A stretch of DNA of 64,000 nucleotides from the NCBI GenBank assembly GCA_964388445.1, contig CAYMAI010000009.1, positions 1-64,000 on the forward strand, in the 5' to 3' direction. Shown here piece after piece: positions 40,768 to 49,787 of the stretch. The stretch's first letter is position 1. Each line of letters starts with the position of its first letter. Both the position numbers and the translations under genes were made by a program. Under the pieces are notes generated by a model that was given only the letters and a program-made list of their open reading frames with translations, did no database searches and was not told the origin of the DNA. Source of the stretch: CAYMAI01 sp964388445. Lineage in GTDB: Bacteria; 4484-113; JAGGVC01.

Positions 40768-41496
40768 TTATTCCGGGCCGGACACCTCAAGTTCGCTTAT
40801 GCTGACGTCGTTCCACTTTCCGGTCGGATAAACCGATTTGATTTTTATTTTGAATTCTTCACACGTCACTGGCGGCTGAACGGGCACGGATTGTAGCGCC
40901 GGCGAATCTTCGAATTTATGCGATACGGCGGTTCCGTCCGGAAATTCGAAATCCACTTCTTTAATCCGGTAGTTCAATTTGAAAATGTTGCCATATTTTT
41001 CATGCGTGGTTTTCGAAAAACCGGGCACGAGCGAAATCGCCGCAATCGCCGCCTCTTCGCGCAAATACACGGCGAGCCAGGCGTCCTCTCCCTCCTTGTA
41101 TTCCGCGCTCCAAGCCGTTTCTTTATCTCCGTCGAGCATTTTGGACGGTTCATAGCTTCCGAACGTTGTCGGTTGGCTTTCTGCGTACGCTTCGATTCGG
41201 TCAATTCTCGGCGTGATTATTATCTCGACTCCGGGCGGGGGAATGTCTTCCGCATCGAGTCCGGAGTGTGCGGATTCGTCAATCGCCGCCGCGGCAAGCT
41301 TGAGCGAGCGCAGCTCTTCCAGTTTCGGTTTGGTATTGAAATAATAAATGACGAAAAATGCCAGAACGACGAAGAAACCCGCGCCGAAAACTATGGAAAG
41401 CGCCAACAATGTCGTTCCGTGCGCGCCGCGTTCTTGCTCGTAGTACTCCTCTTCAAACACGTCCGCGTCTTCAACGCGCGGCTCCAATTCGCTCAT
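40768..41496 (-). CDS. Membrane-anchored protein with discoidin-like (NADase-type glycan-binding) domain
   Basis: The 242-residue protein has an acidic cytoplasmic N-terminus (about 1-30), one transmembrane helix (about 32-53, LLALSIVFGAGFFVVLAFF) and an extracytoplasmic C-terminal beta-sandwich. This begins near residue 100 with ITPRIDRIEAYAES and contains SYEPSKMLDGDKETAWSAEY, the pattern of discoidin-like glycan-binding domains seen in NADase-type proteins. It probably binds surface sugars; function is inferred. The ATG at 41496 has GGAG 6 nt upstream. It lies just 16 bp after the cdsA stop and on the same strand, so it may be the tail of the rpsB-cdsA run. Confidence 0.68.
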   Translation of the reverse strand: MSELEPRVEDADVFEEEYYEQERGAHGTTLLALSIVFGAGFFVVLAFFVIYYFNTKPKLEELRSLKLAAAAIDESAHSGLDAEDIPPPGVEIIITPRIDRIEAYAESQPTTFGSYEPSKMLDGDKETAWSAEYKEGEDAWLAVYLREEAAIAAISLVPGFSKTTHEKYGNIFKLNYRIKEVDFEFPDGTAVSHKFEDSPALQSVPVQPPVTCEEFKIKIKSVYPTGKWNDVSISELEVSGPE

Positions 41497-41512
41497 CGGA
41501 AACTCCTTTCGA

Positions 41513-42376
41513 TTACCGGCTGACGAAGCCGTATATAAAAAACGCCGCAACCGCGATGCTTACCGGAAGAAAACTGTCCAGCTTGTCCAAAACGCCGCCG
41601 TGTTCCGGAATGAACTTTCCGCTTTCTTTCCGCTCGCTCCTTCGCTTTATCACCGACATCATCAAGTCGCCCAAATGGCCGAATCCGGCGATAAACGCTC
41701 CCATAAACGCATAGCCCAATAGCTGGACCGTATCCGGGCGGGCATCCAAGGGCGCGATTATATAAAAAAACCACGGCGTGGCGAATGCCGCGGCGAGCAT
41801 TCCGCCGAAAAGCCCTTCCTTCGTTTTTTTCGGGCTCACTTTCGGCGCAAGCGGCGTTTTACCGAAAAGCCTTCCCGTGAAAAACGCCCCGGCGTCCATT
41901 CCCCAAGACAAAATGCAAACCAAAAACCAAAGATAATCGCCGCCAAGCGCATAAACCATCGCGAAAGACGCCATTCCGGCGAACAAGTATCCGAAGCCGA
42001 AATAGACGTAAAGCGCCTGCTGAAGCGAAAAGCCGCCGTCCGGGTAATTCGAAACGGTAAGGTATGCCGCCGCGAAAAAAACGAGCATATACGCCAACGT
42101 CGCGGTGAAAATGAAAAACGCCGCCGCGGCGAACGCGTCCTCCGACCTGGGCGCGAAAATCGCCAGCTGTACGATGCAGGTAACGAACGCGGCCGCGAAA
42201 ACGAACTTGAGCGCGCTCGATATGTGCTTTTCCGCTTGAGGATTCATCAATCCGATAAACTCGGACGACGCAAAGACGAAAACCGCCGCAATAAGCGCAA
42301 GGCCGATGTACGTGCCGGCCATCAGCGCCGATATTGCGAGCACGCCGGCAACGATACCGATGGCGATTCTGCTCAC
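41513..42376 (-). CDS. cdsA: Phosphatidate cytidylyltransferase CdsA
   Basis: CdsA makes CDP-diacylglycerol from phosphatidic acid and CTP, the branch point for membrane phospholipids. The 287-residue protein has about eight transmembrane helices and the family signature near the C-terminus: SVIKRRSERKESGKFIPEHG, then GGVLDKLDS. The usual KD in KRxxxKD is KE here, a conservative change. The GTG at 42376 is my start: TATACT ends 6 nt upstream, as in other leaderless genes here. A GTG 6 codons earlier is also possible. Order rpsB-tsf-pyrH-frr-uppS-cdsA is the common bacterial one. Confidence 0.92.
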   Translation of the reverse strand: MSRIAIGIVAGVLAISALMAGTYIGLALIAAVFVFASSEFIGLMNPQAEKHISSALKFVFAAAFVTCIVQLAIFAPRSEDAFAAAAFFIFTATLAYMLVFFAAAYLTVSNYPDGGFSLQQALYVYFGFGYLFAGMASFAMVYALGGDYLWFLVCILSWGMDAGAFFTGRLFGKTPLAPKVSPKKTKEGLFGGMLAAAFATPWFFYIIAPLDARPDTVQLLGYAFMGAFIAGFGHLGDLMMSVIKRRSERKESGKFIPEHGGVLDKLDSFLPVSIAVAAFFIYGFVSR

Positions 42377-42382
42377 GAAACC

Positions 42383-42388
42383 AGTATA
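42383..42388 (-). promoter_or_regulatory. Internal -10 element before cdsA
   Basis: TATACT on the minus strand ends 6 nt before the chosen GTG of cdsA. It would give cdsA its own leaderless transcript inside the cluster. No -35 is evident. Confidence 0.35.
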
Positions 42389-42423
42389 GCGCACGGCCGC
42401 GATAACTTTTCCGCTTTCGGCAA

Positions 42424-43200
42424 TCAGGAATCAACCTTGCCGAACCTGCGTTCGCGCGACTGATAATCGAGAATCGCCTGCACGTATTCCCGTTTGGAAA
42501 ACTCGGGCCAAAGCGAATTCGTGAACCACATTTCCGTGTAAGCGCTTTGCCAAAGCAGAAAATTCGAAATTCTGTATTCGCCGCTAGTCCTGATCAAAAG
42601 GTCGGGGTAGGGCAGGTCGGGATGATAGAGAAACTTTCGGAAAAATTCCTCCGACAGCTCTTCAACCTTTAGTTTTCCGTCTTCGAGCGCGGTCGCGATG
42701 CGCTTTACGGCGTCGATTATTTCCTGCCGGCCGCTGTAATTGACCGCTATGTTTAGAACAAGGCCGGTGTTGTCTTTCATCAGCTCGACGGCGTCATCGA
42801 ACCGGCTTCTAAGCCCGTCCGGAAGTATGGACAAATCGCCGGAAATAATCAGCCGGATTTTTTTCTCGTTTAGCTTTGCCGCTTCGGCGACGAGAATTTC
42901 CTCGAACAGCCCGAACAGAGAACTGACCTCGCTGAGCGGACGAAAAATATTGTCGGTCGAAAACGCGAACAACGACAAATGCTTCACGCCGAGGTCGAGG
43001 CTCGTTTCCACTACCGTCCTGACGGTTTCCACGCCTTCGCGGTGGCCGATTACGCGCGAAAAGCCGTACTTTTTGCCCCACCTGCCGTTTCCGTCCATAA
43101 TGATGGCGATGTGCCTCGGCAGGTTTTCCCTGTCCACGAGTTCGTAAAGGTTGATGTCTTCAAGGGATAAACTCCCCCGATCGTAAGCCAAATTTTCCAA
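42424..43200 (-). CDS. uppS: Undecaprenyl diphosphate synthase UppS
   Basis: UppS extends farnesyl-PP with eight isopentenyl units to make the lipid carrier for peptidoglycan and other wall polymers. The motifs IAIIMDGNGRWGKK, HREGVETVR, SLFAFSTDNIFRP, and RTSGEYRISNFLLWQ are complete. 258 residues matches the family. The start is a TTG at 43200 with GGAGG 6 nt upstream. It lies between frr and cdsA in the usual order, with short gaps. Confidence 0.96.
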   Translation of the reverse strand: MENLAYDRGSLSLEDINLYELVDRENLPRHIAIIMDGNGRWGKKYGFSRVIGHREGVETVRTVVETSLDLGVKHLSLFAFSTDNIFRPLSEVSSLFGLFEEILVAEAAKLNEKKIRLIISGDLSILPDGLRSRFDDAVELMKDNTGLVLNIAVNYSGRQEIIDAVKRIATALEDGKLKVEELSEEFFRKFLYHPDLPYPDLLIRTSGEYRISNFLLWQSAYTEMWFTNSLWPEFSKREYVQAILDYQSRERRFGKVDS

Positions 43201-43233
43201 ATAGCGCCTCCGGCACCAGCGGGCAAGCCGCGC

Positions 43234-43794
43234 CTAAAATTCCTCGATTTCCTTTACCTTTAGGCGAAGCAAATTCTCTATTTCCTCGAGCTGTTTTTCG
43301 ATTAGCTTTTCGATTTCGTCGTTGGCGCGCTTAAGCTCGTCTTCGCTGATATCCTTCGCTTTTTCCAGCTTCTTGTTTCTGTCGATGGCGTCGCGCCTAA
43401 TGTTTCTGAGAGCGACCTTTCCTTCTTCCGCGATTCTGTGGGCGATTTTCGCAAGCTCCTTCCGGCGCTCCTCGGTGGGCTGCGGAATGTTGATGCGAAG
43501 CACTCTGCCGTCGCTTTGCGGAGTAAGTCCAAGGTCGCTTTGCAAAATTCCCCGCTCTATTGCCTTCAGCGTTCCCGGATCGTACGGCTGAACGAGCAAA
43601 GTTGACGCGTCCGGCACGCTGATGGTGGCGAGTTGATTGAGCGGGCATTTCGTTTCGTACGCGTCGACGAGCACCCGGTCGAGCAGCGCGGGGTTCGCCC
43701 TTCCCGCACGCAGGTGCGCAAGTTCCTCATGGGTGGTATGGATGGTTTTCTCCATCCTTTCCTTGGTGTCGCTGTAAATTTCGCTAACCGGCAT
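43234..43794 (-). CDS. frr: Ribosome recycling factor
   Basis: RRF with EF-G splits post-termination ribosomes. The 186-residue protein shows the family pattern: RMEKTIHTTHEELAHLRAGR, ANPALLDRVLV, LLVQPYDPGTLKAIERGI, and RILRINIPQPTEERRKEL (V-R at the start of the last one). GGAGG lies 5 nt before the ATG at 43794. It is 9 bp after pyrH and 33 bp before uppS, in the common cluster. Confidence 0.97.
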   Translation of the reverse strand: MPVSEIYSDTKERMEKTIHTTHEELAHLRAGRANPALLDRVLVDAYETKCPLNQLATISVPDASTLLVQPYDPGTLKAIERGILQSDLGLTPQSDGRVLRINIPQPTEERRKELAKIAHRIAEEGKVALRNIRRDAIDRNKKLEKAKDISEDELKRANDEIEKLIEKQLEEIENLLRLKVKEIEEF

Positions 43795-43803
43795 AACCGC
43801 CTC

Positions 43804-44514
43804 CTAATCCGATACGATCGTGCCGACCGAAAGGTCGCCGTCGATTATTTTAGCAAGATTGCCCGGTATGGTCAGGTTGAACACGATAATCGAAAGCTTG
43901 TTTTCGCGGCAAAGGGCGAAGGCTGTTCCGTCGAGAACCTGCAAATCGCGTTCCAGCGCCTCTTTGAACGTAATCCGCTCGAACTTTTTCGCGTTGGGCT
44001 CGATTTCGGGGTCCGCGTCATACACGCCGTCCACGCGCGTGCCCTTCAGAAATACGTCGGCCTTGATTTCGAGGCCGCGAAGCGCGGCTGCTGTGTCGGT
44101 GGAAAAATACGGATTTCCCGTGCCTGCCGCGATAAGCGCCACCCGGCCCTTTTCAAGATGCCTGTCGGCCCTGCGCTGGATATACGGTTCGCATACACGA
44201 GGCATTTCGATTCCGCTCATCACGCGCGTGCTCACGCCCATGTTTTCAAGCACGTTTTGAAGCGCCAAAGCGTTGATGACCGTTGCCACCATTCCCATAT
44301 AGTCCGCGGTCGTGCGGTCGAGACCGGTCTCCGCCAGCTCCTTGCCGCGTATGAAATTGCCGCCGCCGACCACGAGCGCAACTTGAACGCCCCTTTCGAC
44401 CGCGCTTTTGATTTCATTGCCGTAATGGTGGAGGGAAGCCGTGCAAAGCCCGCTTTCCGAGTCGCCCTTGAGCGATTCGCCGGAAAGTTTGATTAATATG
44501 CGCCGGAAACTCAT
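43804..44514 (-). CDS. pyrH: UMP kinase
   Basis: PyrH phosphorylates UMP to UDP as part of pyrimidine nucleotide synthesis and belongs to the amino-acid kinase fold. RILIKLSGESLKGD, VALVVGGGNFIRGKE and DYMGMVATVINALALQN at the N-terminal half and TNPYFSTDTAAALR-like GNPYFSTDTAA near residue 130 are typical. 236 residues is the usual length. The ATG at 44514 is preceded by GGAGGT. It starts 18 bp after tsf. Confidence 0.96.
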   Translation of the reverse strand: MSFRRILIKLSGESLKGDSESGLCTASLHHYGNEIKSAVERGVQVALVVGGGNFIRGKELAETGLDRTTADYMGMVATVINALALQNVLENMGVSTRVMSGIEMPRVCEPYIQRRADRHLEKGRVALIAAGTGNPYFSTDTAAALRGLEIKADVFLKGTRVDGVYDADPEIEPNAKKFERITFKEALERDLQVLDGTAFALCRENKLSIIVFNLTIPGNLAKIIDGDLSVGTIVSD

Positions 44515-44532
44515 GGCACCTCCGGAAGGCCG

Positions 44533-45432
44533 CTAGCCCCCGAGCTGAATGCGCGAATACCTCTTGACGGATACGTTTTTGCCGCCCGCGGCGGTTTTGA
44601 TGAAGTCCTCTACCGTTTGCTTGCCGGTTTCGTCCCTGTAAAACGCCTGCTTCAAAAGACAAACTTCGGAATAAAACTTGCCGAGCCGCCCCGTTACTAT
44701 TCTGTCAACTATATTTTCGGGTTTGCCTTCCGCAAGCGTCTGCTCGCGGTAAATCTGCTTTTCCTTTTCGAGGACTTCCGCAGGTATTTCTTCCGGACTA
44801 ACATATTCGGGGCTGAATGCGCAAATGTGTATCGCAACTTCTTCCGCGATTGCCGCCAGCTCCGGCGAACCCGCGAATTCGGCGTCGTCCGCCGCAAGTT
44901 CGATGAGTACGCCAACTTTGCCGTTCATGTGGTTATAGAAATTGACCGCTCCAAGTGCGCCCTCGACTTGAAAGCGTGAAAATTTCCCGATGCGCATGTT
45001 CTCGCCGAGTTTCGCTACGCCTTCTTTTACGAATTCCTCGACGGTTTTCGAAGAATCGCCGTGAAAAGTTTCGCCGAGAAGCGTTTCTCCGTCGCCGCCG
45101 GAAAAATCGCCGGATTTGCCTTCGAGGATGTGATCAACGATGCCGCCTGCCACGGCCTTGAAGTCGTCCGTGCGGGCCACGAAATCGGTTTCGCAATTCA
45201 CCTCGACTATGGCGCCGCTTTTGGCTCCGTCGCCGAGCTTCATTACCACGAGGCCTTCGCGGGTTGCTCTGTCGCTCTTTCCCGCGGCTTTGGCTATGCC
45301 TTTGACGCGCAGGATTTCGACGGCTTTTTCGACGCTTCCATCCGCTTCGGTAAGCGCCTTTTTGCAATCCATCATTCCGGCGCCGGTCATTTTTCTAAGT
45401 TCCGCAACGTCCTTTGCGGATATTTCGCCCAT
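44533..45432 (-). CDS. tsf: Elongation factor Ts
   Basis: EF-Ts exchanges GDP for GTP on EF-Tu. The N-terminal UBA part reads EISAKDVAELRKMTGAGMMD and CKKAL; the core has VEVNCETDFVARTDDF. At 299 residues it has the two-subdomain core with the longer C-terminal helix region typical of many bacteria. I chose the ATG at 45432, as GAGG lies 8 nt upstream; a GTG at 45441 would add three residues. The gene follows rpsB by 72 bp. Confidence 0.96.
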   Translation of the reverse strand: MGEISAKDVAELRKMTGAGMMDCKKALTEADGSVEKAVEILRVKGIAKAAGKSDRATREGLVVMKLGDGAKSGAIVEVNCETDFVARTDDFKAVAGGIVDHILEGKSGDFSGGDGETLLGETFHGDSSKTVEEFVKEGVAKLGENMRIGKFSRFQVEGALGAVNFYNHMNGKVGVLIELAADDAEFAGSPELAAIAEEVAIHICAFSPEYVSPEEIPAEVLEKEKQIYREQTLAEGKPENIVDRIVTGRLGKFYSEVCLLKQAFYRDETGKQTVEDFIKTAAGGKNVSVKRYSRIQLGG

Positions 45433-45504
45433 TCCAATCACCTCACGCGGCCAACCGGCCGGTTATTTTAATATGCAAGTTTAACGCGCCAAAATGCGCG
45501 CAAG

Positions 45505-46422
45505 CTAAAACTGCGGCGAAGGCTCGCCCGAAACCTTCTGGTTGTCGTCCGCGGCAGGTTCGGTTGACGGCGCAGCCGGTTCCGCGGTTTCGGTCTTGAC
45601 GGCTTCTTCCGCAGCCGGTTTTTCGGATTGCGCCTGCGATTCCTGCTTGGCCGCACGGTGCATGGCTTCCGCCGAAAGCATCGAATCGGGCTCGTCGTCG
45701 CCCATCGAGCTTTGAATAAGCACCGAATCGGGCGGCAGATAGCCGTGTTTCGCTTCGAGAACGCTGTCCGAAATGATTTGGCAGAACAGCCTTATCGAGC
45801 GGATGGCGTCGTCGTTGCCGATAATCATGTAGTCCACGAGGTCGGGGTCGCAGTTGCTGTCGAGAATTCCGATAACCGGAATTCCAAGCTTCTTCGCCTC
45901 ACGGATTGCGTTTTCCTCTTTCTTTACGTCGATTATGAAAAGCGCCTGAGGCGGCGAGTCGAGTTCGACAAGCCCGCCGATGAACTTCTCCAGCCTTTCT
46001 AGCTCGTCGAGTAGGGCTTTCGCCTCTTTTTTGCCGACGGCTCCGAAATAGCCGGATTCCTTCTTTTCGCGCAATTCCAGCAGCCTTAGCACGCGCTTGC
46101 GGATAGTGCGGAAGTTCGTTAGCGTTCCGCCCAGCCAGCGGGTGTTGACGTACGGCATGCCGCATTTGACCGCCTCTTCCCGAATAGCGTCCTGAGCTTG
46201 CTTTTTAGTACCTACGAACAGGATTTTTCCGCCATCGTTCACGACTTTTACTATATAGTCGTGGACGGCGTCTATCATTTTCGTGGTTTGTTGAAGATCG
46301 AGGATGTGAATGCCATTCCTCTTCGTGAATATAAACGGAGCCATTTTCGGGTTCCACTTGCGCGTGGGATGTCCGAAATGCGCGCCGCATTCCAATAATT
46401 GCCTGAGCGAAATCAGTGCCAA
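45505..46422 (-). CDS. rpsB: Ribosomal protein uS2 with C-terminal Ala/Glu/Pro tail
   Basis: S2 is a 30S protein that helps bind S1 and supports translation initiation. The conserved parts are LLECGAHFGHPTRKWNPKM, VNTRWLGGTLTNFRTIRK, and IGNDDAIRSIRLFC. The core ends near residue 235, and the remaining 70 residues are a low-complexity tail rich in Ala, Glu, Pro and Gln, as seen in some other phyla. Start is a TTG at 46422 with AAGGAG 8 nt upstream, and a consensus promoter lies 44 bp upstream. Confidence 0.96.
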   Translation of the reverse strand: MALISLRQLLECGAHFGHPTRKWNPKMAPFIFTKRNGIHILDLQQTTKMIDAVHDYIVKVVNDGGKILFVGTKKQAQDAIREEAVKCGMPYVNTRWLGGTLTNFRTIRKRVLRLLELREKKESGYFGAVGKKEAKALLDELERLEKFIGGLVELDSPPQALFIIDVKKEENAIREAKKLGIPVIGILDSNCDPDLVDYMIIGNDDAIRSIRLFCQIISDSVLEAKHGYLPPDSVLIQSSMGDDEPDSMLSAEAMHRAAKQESQAQSEKPAAEEAVKTETAEPAAPSTEPAADDNQKVSGEPSPQF

Positions 46423-46466
46423 ACCGAGAACTCCTTGCCTTTCGAATTTGTTAAAAGCGAACGCGA

Positions 46467-46495
46467 CTTATACCACATAAGACGCTTTCGTTCAA
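46467..46495 (-). promoter_or_regulatory. Promoter of the rpsB-tsf-pyrH-frr-uppS-cdsA run
   Basis: TTGAAC (46490-46495) and TATAAG (46467-46472) on the minus strand are 17 bp apart. The leader is about 40 nt. Confidence 0.6.
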
Positions 46496-46557
46496 GCAAT
46501 TCCATTTTGAGGTCGCGAATTTGGATTATCGAAGAGGTTTCAAGCGCGAAATTGGTG

Positions 46558-46563
46558 TATAAT
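46558..46563 (+). promoter_or_regulatory. -10 element of the homocysteine methyltransferase-like gene
   Basis: TATAAT ends 7 nt before the ATG, which predicts a leaderless mRNA. Confidence 0.5.
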
Positions 46564-46570
46564 CGGCGAG

Positions 46571-47488
46571 ATGGCTGGAAACGGAGAGAGAATTTTGGCT
46601 CGGCTCGCCGCCGGAGAAGTCCTGATCCTAGACGGAGCGTTCGGCACGGAGCTTGAGCGGATGCGCGCCATATCGAATTCGCCGATATGGAGCGCGGAAA
46701 TATTGGACAAGCAGCCCGAACTCGTCTTGACCGTTCACCGCGAATACATTCAGGCCGGGGCCGAAATAATTACCACCGGAACTTTCAGAACTACCAGGCG
46801 CGCGCTCGCAAAAGTGGGCAGGGCTGCGGAGTTCGAGGTTCTTACCGGTATCGCCGTCGGGCTTGCAAAACAGGCGGCCGCCGAAGCGCAACCCGCGCGT
46901 GAAATTGCTGTTGCGGGGAGCATTGCGCCGCTAGAAGACTGCTTTTCGCCGGAACTAGTTCCATCGCAAAGCGAATGCGAGGACGAGCATCGCGCACAGG
47001 CGAGGGCGCTCGCGAACTCCGGGGTCGATTTTTTGCTCGCCGAAACTTTCAATTCCGTCCGCGAATGTGCGGCGGTCGTGGCTGCTGCAAAGGAAACCGG
47101 GTTGCCGGTTTTTCTCGGCGTCACATGCAAACCGACGGGCGAGCTACTAAGCGGAGAACAGATTTCCGGGCTTGTCGGCGCGCTATCAGGGGCAAGGCCG
47201 GATTGTCTTCTTATCAATTGCACGCCGGCCGAAGTGCTGGAAACTGCGCTAAGCCAGCTTGCGGCGGAGTTTGATGGGCCGATCGGCGCGTACGGAAACG
47301 TCGGCAGGGCGCAAACCAGGCCTTGGGAAAACGAAAGGCAGCTGAGTTCCAGTTCGTATCTCGAATACGCCAGGAAATGGCTGCTTATCGGGGCGCAAAT
47401 AATTGGCGGATGCTGCGGAACGACCCCGGAATTTATCCGCCACCTTGCGTTTCATCTGCCGAAAAACTCCGCGCGCAGAATCCCATAA
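46571..47488 (+). CDS. Homocysteine S-methyltransferase-family protein
   Basis: The 305-residue protein is a single homocysteine-binding barrel such as MmuM/BhmT and the N-terminus of MetH. The zinc Cys residues are in LLINCTPAEVLE and IIGGCCGTTPEFI, the latter also typical; LILDGAFGTELER marks the N-terminus, and YIQAGAEIITTGTFRTT replaces the usual TNTF. It should methylate homocysteine, using S-methylmethionine, betaine or a corrinoid protein; the donor cannot be told. A TATAAT lies 7 nt before the ATG. It is divergent from rpsB and convergent with the Lys-rich small protein gene. Confidence 0.85.
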   Translation: MAGNGERILARLAAGEVLILDGAFGTELERMRAISNSPIWSAEILDKQPELVLTVHREYIQAGAEIITTGTFRTTRRALAKVGRAAEFEVLTGIAVGLAKQAAAEAQPAREIAVAGSIAPLEDCFSPELVPSQSECEDEHRAQARALANSGVDFLLAETFNSVRECAAVVAAAKETGLPVFLGVTCKPTGELLSGEQISGLVGALSGARPDCLLINCTPAEVLETALSQLAAEFDGPIGAYGNVGRAQTRPWENERQLSSSSYLEYARKWLLIGAQIIGGCCGTTPEFIRHLAFHLPKNSARRIP

Positions 47489-47548
47489 TCAGGCGCACAT
47501 TGGAGCGCAAATTGCAGGGATTCCGCGCGCGATAATTCGATTGCGGAT

Positions 47549-47974
47549 TTAGAAATCTTCGAACTTGCTGAAAACGCGATAGTTCTTCTTGCGCGGCTTT
47601 TCGGTGCCCTTTCCGGCCCAATTCATCAGCCCGCGTACCACGCGCGCAAGGTCGGATTTGCGGATGCACTTGATGCGGCGCGCCACGCCGCCGTAACCTT
47701 GAATCTCGCCCCAAGGAATTTCCTTGCCGGCCGCATTCGCCGCGGTAATGAACTTATCCACGACGATGCTGTTGCCGATCTTTTCCCCGCGACGGTTGGT
47801 CTTCGAAAGTTTGTAACCTTCCACCTCCGCACCTTTCTTCTCGGCGTTAAGTGCGACTTCGCCGAAAGAAACGTACTTCGACGTCGAATCTACAACTTTC
47901 GTCGGCTTGGGCTGTGGAGCCCGCGCTCTGACCTTCGCCTTCGCCTTGGGCTTGGCTTTCTTAACTTTTGGCAT
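47549..47974 (-). CDS. Unknown small basic protein with Lys/Ala/Pro-rich N-terminal tail
   Basis: I do not recognise this 141-residue protein. The first 27 residues are an intrinsically disordered tail made of Lys, Ala, Pro and Arg (KKAKPKAKAKVRARAPQPKP), like histone-H1-type or nucleoid-associated tails. Residues about 30-141 may be a compact domain with SFGEVALNAEKKGAEVEGYK, a central IVVDKFITAANAAGKEIPWG, and GYGGVARRIKCIRKSDLARV; overall strongly basic. It probably binds nucleic acid, but that is inference. GGAGGT lies 7 nt before the ATG, and a strong extended -10 promoter precedes it in an AT-rich stretch. The gene stands alone. Confidence 0.6.
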   Translation of the reverse strand: MPKVKKAKPKAKAKVRARAPQPKPTKVVDSTSKYVSFGEVALNAEKKGAEVEGYKLSKTNRRGEKIGNSIVVDKFITAANAAGKEIPWGEIQGYGGVARRIKCIRKSDLARVVRGLMNWAGKGTEKPRKKNYRVFSKFEDF

Positions 47975-48011
47975 TAAAGTAACCTCCGATGCAAATTAAC
48001 AACACGCAACC

Positions 48012-48041
48012 ATTGTATCATGCATTAAATATATATATCAA
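48012..48041 (-). promoter_or_regulatory. Promoter of the Lys-rich small protein gene
   Basis: TTGATA (48036-48041) and TACAAT (48012-48017) on the minus strand are 18 bp apart, and TG one base before the -10 makes it extended. The surrounding 130 bp (47975-48104) are markedly AT-rich. Confidence 0.55.
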
Positions 48042-48104
48042 ATTATTCAATACGAAAAGCAATAAATATACCGATTAATCGAAGTCGATAAGTAAATATA
48101 TATG

Positions 48105-49787
48105 CTATACGCTTGTATCGTCATAAAATCTGCCCCATATTTCTACCATCGCGCCTGCTATTTCTCCTTCCGTCGCTCCCGCGCGAATCGCGCCGACTAT
48201 TCTATCGACCATTCCGGTTCCGGCTTCGCACGCGCGCTTTAATTCGCCGAGCGCATTATCGAGCTTGGCAATTTTATTTTCGTCGCGCGATTCGATGTAA
48301 TCATTCAATCGTTTTACTTGTTCGATTTCCGCGAGTTCGTTATGTTTTCTAATAGGCACTCCCGTGTCGCCAACGTCTTTGAATGCGTTTACGCCGACCA
48401 CGGTTCTTTCGCCGGATTCCACCTGCCTCTGCCATCTGTACGCGGAGTTTTGTATTTCGCGCTGCGGAAATCCGTTTTCTATAGCGCGAACCATTCCGCC
48501 CATTTCATCGATTTTCGATATATACGTTTGCGACTCCGCTTCGATTCGGCCGGTTAAATCCTCGATGAAATAACTTCCGGCGAGCGGATCGACAGTGTCG
48601 GCAACTCCGCTTTCGTAAGCCATGATTTGCTGAGTGCGAAGGGCGATTTCGACGCTTTGCTGTGTAGGAAGAGCGAGAGCTTCGTCATAGCTGTTCGTAT
48701 GAAGAGATTGAGTTCCGCCAAGCACCGCGGCGAGAGCTTGATAAGCGGTGCGTACGACGTTGTTCAGCGGTTGTTGCGCGGTCAGCATGCTTCCGGCGGT
48801 TTGTGTGTGAAAGCGAAGAAGCATGGATTTGGAGTCTTTCGCGCCGAATCTGTCGCGCGCTATTTTTGCCCAAAGCCTTCGCGCAGCTCTGAATTTCGCG
48901 ACTTCTTCGAGAAAGTTATTGTGCGCGTTGAAGAAAAACGAAAGCCTGGGAGCGAAGTCGTCTATTGCAAGTCCCGACGACACCGCTGCCTCGCAATATG
49001 CAATGGCATCAGCAAGAGTGAACGCCACTTCCTGCACCGCGGTGCAGCCCGCTTCTCGAATATGATATCCGCTAATGCTTATCGAATTCCATTTGGGCAA
49101 ATGCTCCATGCAATATCTGAAACAATCGACGGTCAATTTCATGCTCGGCGCGGGGGGGAAAATGTATGTTCCGCGCGCCATGTATTCTTTCAGGATGTCG
49201 TTTTGTATGGTGCCGCGCAAACTTGTTGATGGAACGCCAGCTTCTTCCGCGACGACTTGATAAAACCCCAAAAGTATCGCCGCCGGCGCGTTGATTGTCA
49301 TGCTGGTCGATACTTTGCCGAGGGGAATTCCGTTAAACAACGTCCGCATGTCGTCGATAGTGTCTATCGGAACTCCGACTTTTCCTACTTCACCCAATGC
49401 CATCTGGTCGTCCGACGCATAGCCCATTTGCGTCGGCAAATCGAAGGCGACGGATAGTCCGGTTTGTCCGGCTTCGAGCAAAAAGTGATAACGCTCGTTC
49501 GTTTCTTTCGCGGTCGAGAAGCCCGCATATTGACGCATCGTCCAAAGCTTTCCGCGATAACCGGTCGGCGTGATTCCGCGAGTATATGGATATTCTCCGG
49601 GCCAGCCGATGTTCGCTTTATGCCACTCCAAATATTCTGCGTAGCTCTCGAAATCGTGCGGACCCTCAGCGGGCGCAGGGGGCCAGCCGCTTGTGGAATC
49701 GAGAATGTCGTCGCGTTCGCCGTGTTTTTGTGCGTAAGGGGTGAACGCGTTTTTCAGCCAATTTTCGAACCCGGATGATTCGCTCAT
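48105..49787 (-). CDS. Methylmalonyl-CoA mutase, large (catalytic) subunit
   Basis: With adenosyl-B12 this enzyme interconverts succinyl-CoA and (R)-methylmalonyl-CoA. The 560-residue chain is the catalytic barrel alone: TRGITPTGYRGKLWTMRQYA, RYHFLLEAGQTGLSVAFDLP, TMTINAP-like SMTINAPAAILLG, SISGYHIREAGCTAVQE, and RFHTQTAGSMLTAQQP. It has no C-terminal B12-binding domain, so it must work with a separate small subunit, which is not in the window. 2-hydroxyisobutyryl- or other acyl-CoA mutase specificity is not excluded. The ATG at 49787 is favoured over the one at 49799, but neither has a Shine-Dalgarno; a TATTAT ends 10 nt upstream. Confidence 0.9.
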   Translation of the reverse strand: MSESSGFENWLKNAFTPYAQKHGERDDILDSTSGWPPAPAEGPHDFESYAEYLEWHKANIGWPGEYPYTRGITPTGYRGKLWTMRQYAGFSTAKETNERYHFLLEAGQTGLSVAFDLPTQMGYASDDQMALGEVGKVGVPIDTIDDMRTLFNGIPLGKVSTSMTINAPAAILLGFYQVVAEEAGVPSTSLRGTIQNDILKEYMARGTYIFPPAPSMKLTVDCFRYCMEHLPKWNSISISGYHIREAGCTAVQEVAFTLADAIAYCEAAVSSGLAIDDFAPRLSFFFNAHNNFLEEVAKFRAARRLWAKIARDRFGAKDSKSMLLRFHTQTAGSMLTAQQPLNNVVRTAYQALAAVLGGTQSLHTNSYDEALALPTQQSVEIALRTQQIMAYESGVADTVDPLAGSYFIEDLTGRIEAESQTYISKIDEMGGMVRAIENGFPQREIQNSAYRWQRQVESGERTVVGVNAFKDVGDTGVPIRKHNELAEIEQVKRLNDYIESRDENKIAKLDNALGELKRACEAGTGMVDRIVGAIRAGATEGEIAGAMVEIWGRFYDDTSV

